Notes under the pieces: model-generated
What the model was told of the DNA's origin: nothing
Databases searched by the model: none
Seen by the model: the letters and a program-made list of their open reading frames with translations, nothing else
Part shown: piece after piece, positions 44,192-52,486 of the stretch
Position numbering within the stretch: the first letter of the stretch is position 1
Layout: each line of letters opens with the position of its first letter
Translations under genes and position numbers: made by a program
Origin: Collinsella aerofaciens
Lineage (GTDB): Bacteria > Actinomycetota > Coriobacteriia > Coriobacteriales > Coriobacteriaceae
Assembly: GCF_005845035.1 (NCBI RefSeq)
Contig: NZ_SPFO01000012.1
Coordinates: 1 to 62,622 of the forward strand
DNA length: 62,622 bases
Reading direction: 5' to 3'

Positions 44192-47100
44192 TCACGCTTC
44201 GCCCCAGAATCTATGGGTGTTGCGCAGGAGCTGTGCAGTTTTGCCCTCGGCGGCCGCAACGTCGGCCTCATCGGCCTGCCAGGTCCAGTTGCCCGTTGCC
44301 ACGCCCGGCACGTTCATGCGTGCATCGTCGCCTAGCCCCAGGATGTCCTGCAGCGGCATCATCACAAGCGGAGCATTGCTTGCGAGCGCGTCTCCCATCA
44401 GCTTGGCCGCTACCTCAACACCGCTCGGCTCGTCGCCGCCCGCAAAGGAGCGCGTGCACCAACCGGCGAGCGTCGACGTGTCGTGCGTCGAGGTGTACAG
44501 AATCTTGCCAGGCGTGGGATACACGCCGTTTCGGACGTCGTAATCGCTAAACTCCAGCACGTCCATACCGGGGAAGCCGCAGGTCGAAGCCATGGCGCGA
44601 ACGCCGGGCGTCAGGTAGCCCAGGTCCTCGGCGATAAAGTTGAGCGGCCCCAGCTCGTCATAGGCAGTCTGGAACAGATCCTTGCCCGGACCTGCCAGCC
44701 AGCGGCCGTCGGCACAGGCCTTGCCTGCGGGAATGCTAAAGTAGCTGTGGAATCCCAGGAAGTGGTCCAGGCGCACGCGGTCGTAGAGCGAGAACGCGCG
44801 ACGCAGACGGTCCATCCACCAGCGGTAGCCGTTCTCCTTCATGTGATCCCAGCGGAAGGTGGGGTTGCCCCACACCTGACCCTCGGGCGCAAAATTATCG
44901 GGCGGCGCGCCGGAAACCTCAATCGCCTTGCCGGTATCGGACAGCCAGAAGTTCTCGGGCTCGCTCCACGCATCGGCCGAATCGTCCGAAACATACATAG
45001 GAATGTCGCCGATAACCTCGATGCCCTTCTTGTGCGCGTAGTTCATGAGCTCGCACCAAGCCAGGTCAAAGCGGTACTGCATGTACGCCTGCAGCTCTGC
45101 CTCGTCGTGGAAACGCTTGTCGTCAATCAGATGCTCGTTGTAGCGCGCGACATCGGCCGGCCAATCGTGACGTGATTCGCCTTCAAAGTACTTCTTGACG
45201 GCCATGTAGACGCAGTACTTCTCGAGCCAGTCGGCGTTGCGATGCTTAAACGCCGTGTACAGCGGGTCTGCATCCTCGCCGCCACGGGCCTTCCAAGTCT
45301 CAAAGTCGGCCGCCAGCTCCTTTTGGCTTTCGGGCAGCAGGTCAATATTGCCCGCAAAGGCCGAAGGCCCAGCGTAAGGGGAGCGGAAGAAATCCGTCGG
45401 GTTGACGGGCAGAACCTGCCAGTAGCGCATGCCCATGGCGGCCAGATGGTCGATAAAGCGACGCGTTGGCGCGCCAATCGTACCGGGCTTGCCGTCGTCG
45501 GTGGGCACCGAGGTGATATGGCACACGACGCCCGCGCCGTGATCGAGCGGCTCCTGCAGGCGCTGCTCGGCATGGTGATAGATGATCGACGAGCCCAGCG
45601 GATACAGATCGAGCGTGACCGTACCGTTGTGGATCTCGCACTCGTGACCGCTGATCACGTCACTCGCACATTCGTCGAGCGCCGGAATCGTCACGCGGTG
45701 CGAATTGCGCAGGCTGCGGTTGATGATAATCGTCGCGGACTCGCCATCCTTGCCCGTGCGGTTGTAGGCCAGCACCTCGTCGTTGAGCGCAAAGGCCTTG
45801 ATCTCGCCGTCGATCATAAATGGCAATGCACGGCGTACGGCGGAGGCGTTCTTGACAATAGCCAGCGTGTCGAAGTCGTGCAGTTGGTCCTTGGTCGGCA
45901 GTGTGCGGCGGTTGCCCGGATCGGTCAGGCCCTCCAGGCCGTATTCGTCGCCGTAGTAGATCGAAGGCACGCCTGGGAAGGTCATCTGCATGAGCGTGGC
46001 GAGCCAAAAACGGCTCTTGGCCAGGCCCATCGAGTTCTCGTCCAGGCGCCATTTGCTGCGCTCGCACTCGGGCAGCTGCGACTCGTCGGGGCCGCCGCCG
46101 AGCACCGAGATGATGCGCGGACGGTCGTGGCTCGAAAGCAGATTGAGCGCGCAGGACAATGCCTCGCTCGGGTAGTTTTCGCGCAGGGTCTCGATATCCT
46201 CGGCGGCCTCGTAGGCGTTCTTGTAGCCCATCAAAAAGCCGATGACCATGTCGCGGAAGGGGTAATCCATGGCAGAGTCCAGCTCGGAGCCCTGCAGGTA
46301 GCGGCGCAAATGGCCGTAGCTAATCTTGTTGGAGGCGTCTTCCCAGACTTCGCCGAGCAACAGTGCGTCGGGCTTCTCGGCGAGTACGGCCTTTTTGATC
46401 TCGGCCAGGAAGTCGTCGGAAAGCTCGTCGGCGACGTCCAGGCGCCAACCATGGGCACCGGCGCGCAGCCATTTGCGGATCACGCCGTCCTTGCCCAGGA
46501 GCCGCTCGCGCACCAGCTCGGACTTCTCGTTGATGGCTGGCATGTTGCCCACGCCCCACCAGCAGTCGTACGAGCCGTCCTCGTGGAAGGTAAACGCATC
46601 GCGCCACGGCGAATCCTCGCTCTGCCAGGCACCCACGCCGGGGTAGTTGCCGTAGCGGTTGAAATAGATCGAGTCGTCGCCCGTGTGGTTGAAGACGCCA
46701 TCCAGGATGATGGAGATGCCCAGCTTCTCGGCTGCCTGGCACAGCTCGGTAAAGTCCTGCTCGGTGCCCAGGATCGGGTCGATCTTGGTGTAGTCGGCCG
46801 TGTCGTAGCGGTGGTTGCTCGCGGCTTCAAAGATGGGGTTGAGGTAGATGGCCGTAAAGCCCAGCTCGGCGATGCGGGGCAGGTCTTCCTGGATGCCCTT
46901 GAGCGAGCCGCCGTAAAAGTCCCATGTCTTGATGGAGCCGTCCTCGGCGCGCTCGTACACGGGCGGCTCGTTCCAGTCCTCGACCATCCGGCGCTGAATG
47001 CCCTTGCGCGGTTTTTCGAGTTGGGCCATTGTGCGCTCGCGCCAATGCTCGTCACGGGCGTAGCGGTCGGGGAAGATCTGGTAGACCATGCCACGCTCGT

Positions 47101-47488
47101 ACCAGGTGGGGCGGTTCTCACGGTGCTTATAGACGGTAATCTGGAAGGACGGCACCTCGGCGTAGTCGTAGGTTACGCCTTCGCCGCCGGTGCGGCCCTG
47201 CGGTGCGCCCAGGCGAACCTCGGGCTGGCCCTCGATATTGCAGATAAAGCTGTACCACACAAGACACGGTTCAGTGCATTTGAGCTCGCCGGTAAAAATG
47301 CCATCGCCTTCGTGTTCCATCGGAATCAGGGTCTCGCCGACTTCATCGACCCAGGTACGTAGGGTGAGTGTTGCCTGGTTGGGATCGGCGTCCTCCAAAA
47401 TCACCGAGAGTGCAACGGTAGTTCCTGTGGTCACAGCGCCAAACGGAGTGCGAAACTGCGGTAGGCGGCTGTTGTGTATCAATCTCAT
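44192..47488 (-). CDS. Fused alpha-glucanase (GH13) and 4-alpha-glucanotransferase (GH77)
   Basis: A 1,098-residue two-enzyme protein. An N-terminal beta-sandwich (~1-120) precedes a GH13 barrel like that of neopullulanase or alpha-glucosidase: LDGVFNHTGDDS, HGWRLDVADEL (nucleophile Asp), LLLGEVWEDAS (acid Glu) and LLSSHDRPR. From about residue 650 comes a MalQ-like GH77 domain: VCHITSVPTDDGKPGTIG, VRLDHFLGF (nucleophile), FIAEDLGYLTPGV (acid) and STHDTSTLAGW. It would debranch or hydrolyse malto-oligosaccharides and rearrange the chains. It lies next to the glycogen genes, with TTGGTAAAACG-type sites upstream. Confidence 0.9.
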   Translation of the reverse strand: MRLIHNSRLPQFRTPFGAVTTGTTVALSVILEDADPNQATLTLRTWVDEVGETLIPMEHEGDGIFTGELKCTEPCLVWYSFICNIEGQPEVRLGAPQGRTGGEGVTYDYAEVPSFQITVYKHRENRPTWYERGMVYQIFPDRYARDEHWRERTMAQLEKPRKGIQRRMVEDWNEPPVYERAEDGSIKTWDFYGGSLKGIQEDLPRIAELGFTAIYLNPIFEAASNHRYDTADYTKIDPILGTEQDFTELCQAAEKLGISIILDGVFNHTGDDSIYFNRYGNYPGVGAWQSEDSPWRDAFTFHEDGSYDCWWGVGNMPAINEKSELVRERLLGKDGVIRKWLRAGAHGWRLDVADELSDDFLAEIKKAVLAEKPDALLLGEVWEDASNKISYGHLRRYLQGSELDSAMDYPFRDMVIGFLMGYKNAYEAAEDIETLRENYPSEALSCALNLLSSHDRPRIISVLGGGPDESQLPECERSKWRLDENSMGLAKSRFWLATLMQMTFPGVPSIYYGDEYGLEGLTDPGNRRTLPTKDQLHDFDTLAIVKNASAVRRALPFMIDGEIKAFALNDEVLAYNRTGKDGESATIIINRSLRNSHRVTIPALDECASDVISGHECEIHNGTVTLDLYPLGSSIIYHHAEQRLQEPLDHGAGVVCHITSVPTDDGKPGTIGAPTRRFIDHLAAMGMRYWQVLPVNPTDFFRSPYAGPSAFAGNIDLLPESQKELAADFETWKARGGEDADPLYTAFKHRNADWLEKYCVYMAVKKYFEGESRHDWPADVARYNEHLIDDKRFHDEAELQAYMQYRFDLAWCELMNYAHKKGIEVIGDIPMYVSDDSADAWSEPENFWLSDTGKAIEVSGAPPDNFAPEGQVWGNPTFRWDHMKENGYRWWMDRLRRAFSLYDRVRLDHFLGFHSYFSIPAGKACADGRWLAGPGKDLFQTAYDELGPLNFIAEDLGYLTPGVRAMASTCGFPGMDVLEFSDYDVRNGVYPTPGKILYTSTHDTSTLAGWCTRSFAGGDEPSGVEVAAKLMGDALASNAPLVMMPLQDILGLGDDARMNVPGVATGNWTWQADEADVAAAEGKTAQLLRNTHRFWGEA

Positions 47489-47586
47489 AGTACGGTCCAG
47501 TTCAATAGAATCACGGCCTGCGGGCCATGGGCTTTACGCACAAAATATAAGTATATCTGTTGTACACAGGGTGTATAAACAACATC

Positions 47587-47630
47587 CGTTTACCATCGGC
47601 GAACGGTTGTCCTAGAAAATCGTTTTACCA
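47587..47630 (-). promoter_or_regulatory. Candidate LacI-type operator half-sites upstream of the GH13-GH77 gene
   Basis: CGTTTACCA at 47587-47595 and CGTTTTACCA at 47621-47630; on the minus strand these read TGGTAAACG and TGGTAAAACG. Similar sites occur at 57480-57566 near glgB. LacI-family regulators of sugar use often bind GGTAAACGTTTACC-like palindromes. Confidence 0.35.
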
Positions 47631-47643
47631 ACTATCTACAGAG

Positions 47644-47671
47644 AAGGGGCGCCCGGTTGGAGCGCCCCTTG
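47644..47671 (-). terminator. Terminator downstream of glgA
   Basis: AAGGGGCGC pairs with GCGCCCCTT across a short loop, about 40 bases beyond the glgA stop. On the minus strand it is followed by CTCTGTAG rather than a long T run, on the plus strand by GTTTAGG. Confidence 0.6.
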
Positions 47672-47707
47672 TTTAGGGTTTTGATTAGGTTTTAGATCGT
47701 CTGCGGG

Positions 47708-50008
47708 CTAGCGGCGCTTGCGGGTGGCCGTTGCCTTGCGGACGGAGGTCTTCTTGGTCGGGGCCTTTTCCTCGGCCGGAGCGGCAGGGGAGACCGGGGC
47801 CTCCTTGGCGGGTTCGGGCTTGGCCTCTGCCTTAGGGGCGGCCTTGACCTCAGCGGCCTTCGGCGTCGGCTTGGCCTTTACCTCGGCCTTGGGCTCCTCT
47901 TTGGCAGCAGCGGGCTTAGTCTCTGCCTTGGGAGTTGCGGCCTTTGCCGTGGTCTTCTTGGCTGCCGTTGTGCGCTTTCGCGTGGTGGTCTTAGCGGCGG
48001 GCTTGGCCTCGACGGTTGCCTCCGCCTTGGACTCGGCAGGCGTCTCCTCGACCTTGGCGGCCGCCTTGGGGGCAGCCTTCTTTGCAGTGGCCTTGGCTGC
48101 CGTTGCCCTTTTGGTGGTCGTGCTCTTGGTCGCGGTCGTCTTCTTGGCTGCAGTCTTTGCCGGAGCCTTAGCCGCCGGCTTGGCCTCGACGGCGGCTTCA
48201 GCCTTTACCTCGGGAGTAGCCTCGACCTCGGTGGCCTTCTTGGCTGCGGCGGTCGTGCGCTTACGCGTGGTCGTTGCCTTGACAGCAGTCGTCTTTGCTG
48301 CGGCGGTTTTGGTGGCAGCGGCCTTCGTGGTCGTAGCCTTCTTGGCCGTTGTCTTGCGCGTCGTAGTCTTCTTGGCGGCAGGCTTCGCAGCCGGCTTAGC
48401 CTCAGCCTCGGGAGCTGCCTCAACCGGCTTCTCCTCAGCCTTGGGCTCCTCAACAGCAGCGGGCGCCTCAACAACCGGCTCGGCCTTGGGCTCGGGCTCA
48501 GCCACAACCACAGGCTCGTCGACAACCGCCGCCGGCCTCTCAATCTCCGGATGCATAAAGAAGTACAGGTCCAGATACTTGTCGGCCGAGCGCGTCCAGC
48601 TAAAGTCCTGGCTCATGGCCTGCGTGACCAGCTGGTTCCAGGCCTCGCGGTTATCCCAGAACAGACGCGCCGCGCGGAACACGGCGTCGCCCATCTCGTC
48701 GCCGTTAAAGTTGCTAAACGAAAATCCCGTGCCCTCGCCGGTAAACTCGTTATACGGGATTACAGTGTCCTTCAGACCGCCGGTCTCGCGCACGATGGGC
48801 AGGGTGCCGTAGCGCATGGCGATGATCTGCGACAGACCGCAGGGCTCAAACTTCGAAGGCATCAGGAACATATCGGCGGCGGCGTACATGCGCTGCGACA
48901 GCGCCGGATCGAACTCGATGCGCGCGGCCATGGTGCCGGGGTACTTGTCCTGGAAGTAGCGCAGGCCGTCCTCGTAGTCGCGGTCGCCGGTGCCCAGCAC
49001 CGCCACCTGAACGCCGCCGGACAGGATGCGGTCGAGCGCGTACATGACCAGGTCCATGCCCTTCTGGCGCGTCAGACGCGTGACCATGACCATAAGCGGA
49101 CGGTCGTCGCGAACCTCGAGCCCCAGCTCTTCCTGCAGCTTGGCCTTGCACACGGCCTTGCCGGAGCGGTCCTCCACGGTGTAGTTGGCGGCAATGCGCT
49201 TGTCGGTTGCTGGGTCAAAGCCCGCAACGTCGATGCCATTCAAAATGCCCTGCAGCGCGTACGAACGCTCGCGCAGAACGCCGTCCAGGCCCTCGCCAAA
49301 TTCGGGCGTCTGGATCTCGTTGGCATAGGTGGGGCTTACCGTGGTGATGGCATCGGCATAGCGCAGGGCGCCCAGCATGTAGTTGATGCTGCAGGCGTCG
49401 CAACGCAGCTGCGAGGCGGCCGCCGGAATATGCGCCACACCCAGGATGTCCTCCATCACGGTGTCGCTAAACTGGCCCTGGAACGCCACGTTGTGGATCG
49501 AGAACACGGTCTTGACTCGGTCGTACAGCGGCAGGCCCTGGTAGAACTCGCGCAAAAACACGGGCGCCAGCGCCGTCTGCCAATCGTTGCAGTGCAGGAT
49601 GTCGCACTCAAAGCCGGCCGGCAGGTGCTGCAGGCTCTCGGTGATGGCCTTAGAGAAGAACGCAAAACGCTCGCCGTCGTCAAAGAAGCCGTACGGATAG
49701 TCGCGCGCAAAGTAGCGCTCGTTGTCGATGAACATATAGGTGACGCCGTCGTGCTCGAGCTTCTCGAGTCCGCAGTACTCATTGCGCCAACCCAGGCTCA
49801 CGTAAAAGTCGGAGAAGTGCTCCATCTGCGCCTTGTACTCGTCCTTGATGGTGGCGTACTTGGGCACCATCACGATAACTTCGGCGCCGGCGCGCACAAG
49901 CGCCGCAGGCAGCGAGCCCGCCACGTCGCCCAGGCCACCGGTCTTCACAAACGGCGCGCACTCGGCCGAGGCAAACACGATCTGCATCTTTTTGCTGGAA
50001 TCAGCCAT
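47708..50008 (-). CDS. glgA: Glycogen synthase with a ~280-residue histone H1-like C-terminal tail
   Basis: A 766-residue protein. Residues 1 to ~485 are a complete GT5 glycogen synthase that extends alpha-1,4 chains from ADP-glucose: APFVKTGGLGDVAGSLP, ILHCNDWQTALAP, TRLTRQKGMDLV and PSKFEPCGLSQIIAMRYGT. The remainder, from about PEIERPAAVVDEP, is low-complexity Lys/Ala/Thr/Glu/Pro sequence with many KKTT, TTRK, AAAK and KAEA units. It is first acidic, then strongly basic, and ends TATRKRR. Usual GlgA proteins stop near 480. ATG 50008 is chosen because GGGAG lies six bases upstream. Confidence 0.93.
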   Translation of the reverse strand: MADSSKKMQIVFASAECAPFVKTGGLGDVAGSLPAALVRAGAEVIVMVPKYATIKDEYKAQMEHFSDFYVSLGWRNEYCGLEKLEHDGVTYMFIDNERYFARDYPYGFFDDGERFAFFSKAITESLQHLPAGFECDILHCNDWQTALAPVFLREFYQGLPLYDRVKTVFSIHNVAFQGQFSDTVMEDILGVAHIPAAASQLRCDACSINYMLGALRYADAITTVSPTYANEIQTPEFGEGLDGVLRERSYALQGILNGIDVAGFDPATDKRIAANYTVEDRSGKAVCKAKLQEELGLEVRDDRPLMVMVTRLTRQKGMDLVMYALDRILSGGVQVAVLGTGDRDYEDGLRYFQDKYPGTMAARIEFDPALSQRMYAAADMFLMPSKFEPCGLSQIIAMRYGTLPIVRETGGLKDTVIPYNEFTGEGTGFSFSNFNGDEMGDAVFRAARLFWDNREAWNQLVTQAMSQDFSWTRSADKYLDLYFFMHPEIERPAAVVDEPVVVAEPEPKAEPVVEAPAAVEEPKAEEKPVEAAPEAEAKPAAKPAAKKTTTRKTTAKKATTTKAAATKTAAAKTTAVKATTTRKRTTAAAKKATEVEATPEVKAEAAVEAKPAAKAPAKTAAKKTTATKSTTTKRATAAKATAKKAAPKAAAKVEETPAESKAEATVEAKPAAKTTTRKRTTAAKKTTAKAATPKAETKPAAAKEEPKAEVKAKPTPKAAEVKAAPKAEAKPEPAKEAPVSPAAPAEEKAPTKKTSVRKATATRKRR

Positions 50009-50098
50009 ATTGTCTCCCATGTTGCAATTCGAGAATAGCCGCCTGGCGCTAACCGGGCGGCTATTCTACATGTTACGAGCGATGTTGCGGTGCCAACG

Positions 50099-51226
50099 TT
50101 AACGTACGATGGTGGTGTCGGAAGTTAACGGAGCCTTGCCCAGCACCAGGATGTTCTCGGGCGTGCCGCGAAGCTCGGTGTTGGTGGGAACCACGTTGTT
50201 CTTGTCCAGGATGGCGTTCTCGACGCGGGCGCCGCTCTTGATGACGCAGCTCTGGTTGATGATCGAGTTGGTCACCGAGGCGCCTTCCTCAACCACAACG
50301 CCGCGCGACAGGATCGAGTTGCGCACCGTGCCCTTGATGATGCAGCCGGCCGAGATGATCGAGTTGCAGGCGTGGCTGCCAGTCGCGTAGCGCGAAGGCG
50401 GCACGTCGTGGGCCTTGGTCAGGATCGGGCGCTCGGGATCGAAGAGCTGGTCGGCCACGGTCTGGTCGAGCAGGTCCATGCTGCGGCGATACAGCGACTT
50501 CTCGCTAAACACGCCCACGACCTCGCCCTTGTACTCGTAGCTGCACACGTCGATGTTGCCAAAGTCGCCCTGGAGTGCCTCGAGCATGTCCAGGTAGTCG
50601 GCGGCCTGGTAGTGATCGATGATCTCGAGCAGCGTCTCGCGGTTGATGATGCAGCAGTCCATGGAGGCGTTGTCGCCGTACACGACGCCGGCGCTTACGC
50701 CCGTCAGGCGGCCGTTCTCGTTAATCTCGAGCTTGGTCTCGTCGTCGACGTTGCGGGTGGCCTTGCAATACACCACGGTCATCTGGGCGCCGGAGTTCTC
50801 GTGCGCCTCGATGATGGTGTTGAGGTCCATGTTAAAGATGATGTTGGTGCCCATCATCACAACATAGGGCTTGTCCGAGCGCTGGAACAGCGTCTTGTTG
50901 GAGATGATGTCGCGCAGCAGGAAGCGCATGCCGCCCTTGGTGGTGCCATAGGCGTTGCCGGGCACCATGAACAGGCCGCCCTTCTTGCGGTCCAGACCCC
51001 AGTCCTTGCCCGAGCCCACGTGGTCGATCAGCGAACGGTAGTTACCCGGCATGACGACGCCGACGGTCTTAATGCCGGCATTCATCATGTTGGACAGCGG
51101 AAAGTCGATCAGGCGGTAGCGGCCCAAAAACGGGACGGACGCGATGGGGCGGTCCTTAAGCAGCACGCTGCCGTAGGTCGAAGAGTAGTTAGCGGTGATG
51201 TAACCGATGGCCTTGCGATTGATCAT
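50099..51226 (-). CDS. glgD: GlgD, regulatory subunit-like glucose-1-phosphate adenylyltransferase
   Basis: A 375-residue GlgC paralog that pairs with GlgC in Gram-positive bacteria. The nucleotidyltransferase domain is present but the N-terminal GGxGxRL pyrophosphorylase signature is replaced (INRKAIGYITANYSSTYGSV), as is typical for GlgD. The C-terminal left-handed beta-helix repeats are seen as NSIISAGCIIKGTVRNSILS. It ends ~90 bases before glgA and starts just after glgC. Confidence 0.92.
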   Translation of the reverse strand: MINRKAIGYITANYSSTYGSVLLKDRPIASVPFLGRYRLIDFPLSNMMNAGIKTVGVVMPGNYRSLIDHVGSGKDWGLDRKKGGLFMVPGNAYGTTKGGMRFLLRDIISNKTLFQRSDKPYVVMMGTNIIFNMDLNTIIEAHENSGAQMTVVYCKATRNVDDETKLEINENGRLTGVSAGVVYGDNASMDCCIINRETLLEIIDHYQAADYLDMLEALQGDFGNIDVCSYEYKGEVVGVFSEKSLYRRSMDLLDQTVADQLFDPERPILTKAHDVPPSRYATGSHACNSIISAGCIIKGTVRNSILSRGVVVEEGASVTNSIINQSCVIKSGARVENAILDKNNVVPTNTELRGTPENILVLGKAPLTSDTTIVR

Positions 51227-51230
51227 CGGA

Positions 51231-52379
51231 TCATTCCCCCTTCCCGATAACGACGTCATTTCCAACGACGGCCGTATCCTTGGTGGTATCGACAGAGCCG
51301 AGCTTCACGCCCTCTTCGACCGTGGAGTTCTCGCCCAAAATAGCGCGGCAGATGTGCGCGCCGCTCTTAACGTGCGCACCCGGCAGCAGCACGGAGTCCT
51401 CGACCACGGCGCGCTCCTCGATGATGACATCGGTCGAAAGAATCGAGTGGCGAGCGGTGCCGTAGATCTTGCAGCCGTTGGAGACCAGGCAGTCGTCCAG
51501 GCGGCCGTCCGGGCCAATGTAGTGCGGCGGACGCGTGGTGATGTTGGACATGATGGGGAAGTGCTTGTCAAACAGATCGAACTCGGGGTTGTTGCCCAGC
51601 AGGTCCATCGAGGTCTCGTGGAAGCTGGCGATGGTGCCGACGTCCTTCCAAAAGCCGTGGAACTCGTAGCTGTACAGGCGCTTGCCCTCGCCGAGCAGCT
51701 TGGGGATGATGTCCTTGCCAAAGTCGTGGCTCGAGCGCTGGTCCAGAGCGTCCTCCTCGAGTGCCTCGATCAGCACGTCGGCCGAGAAGATGTAGATGCC
51801 CATGGACGCGAGGTTCGAATCGGGCTTATCGGGCTTCTCGGTGAACTTGGTGATGCGGCCGTCCTCGGGGTCGGTGGTCAGGATGCCAAAGCGGCTGGCC
51901 TCCTCCCACGGCACGGGCATAACGCTCACCGTGAGGTCGGCGTTGTTCTCAATGTGCGTCTTGAGCATCTTGCGGTAGTCCATGCGATACAGGTGATCGC
52001 CCGAAAGAATCAGGACGTACTTGGGGTCGTTGGCCTTGATGTAGTCGAGGTTCTGCGTAATGGCGTCGGCCGTGCCCGCATACCAGGCACCACCGGTCTG
52101 CGTCTCGTACGGCGGCAGGATCGACACGCCGCCGTCGCGGCTGTCCAGATCCCACGCCTCGCCGGAGCCCACGTAGGCATGCAGCAGGTAGGGGCGATAC
52201 TGCGTCAGAACGCCCACCGTGTCGATGCCCGAGTTGGAGCAGTTGGAGAGCGAAAAGTCGATAATGCGGAACTTGCCACCAAAGCTAACCGCCGGCTTAG
52301 CGATCTTTTGGGTGAGTGCCCCCAATCGGCTGCCCTGTCCTCCTGCGAGGAGCATCGCGATGCATTCTTTCTTACTCAT
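51231..52379 (-). CDS. glgC: Glucose-1-phosphate adenylyltransferase
   Basis: A 382-residue GlgC making ADP-glucose, the donor for GlgA. It has [62 protein letters not shown] and FTEKPDKP, followed by a beta-helix domain. It lies four bases before glgD, so the two are probably co-translated as a hetero-oligomer. Confidence 0.95.
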   Translation of the reverse strand: MSKKECIAMLLAGGQGSRLGALTQKIAKPAVSFGGKFRIIDFSLSNCSNSGIDTVGVLTQYRPYLLHAYVGSGEAWDLDSRDGGVSILPPYETQTGGAWYAGTADAITQNLDYIKANDPKYVLILSGDHLYRMDYRKMLKTHIENNADLTVSVMPVPWEEASRFGILTTDPEDGRITKFTEKPDKPDSNLASMGIYIFSADVLIEALEEDALDQRSSHDFGKDIIPKLLGEGKRLYSYEFHGFWKDVGTIASFHETSMDLLGNNPEFDLFDKHFPIMSNITTRPPHYIGPDGRLDDCLVSNGCKIYGTARHSILSTDVIIEERAVVEDSVLLPGAHVKSGAHICRAILGENSTVEEGVKLGSVDTTKDTAVVGNDVVIGKGE

Positions 52380-52418
52380 CGATTTCTCCTTCTGTCATCG
52401 ATGTTTCTAACCCATTAG

Positions 52419-52449
52419 CGGTGGGCACGGCGCCTGGTCGCGCCCACCG
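52419..52449. terminator. Hairpin between glgP and glgC
   Basis: CGGTGGGC at 52419-52426 pairs with GCCCACCG at 52442-52449. It separates glgP, transcribed first, from glgC and could act as an attenuator or partial terminator. Confidence 0.5.
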
Positions 52450-52486
52450 AATAATGCCGTGCTGGCATAAGGGAGCTCGCGCGCCT

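Noticed and set aside
47718..48812. Plus-strand frame rich in Ala/Val/Leu opposite the GlgA tail
   Set aside because: Its sequence is the complement of the Lys/Ala/Thr repeat tail. The tail itself continues the GlgA frame without a break, so the antisense frame is a by-product.
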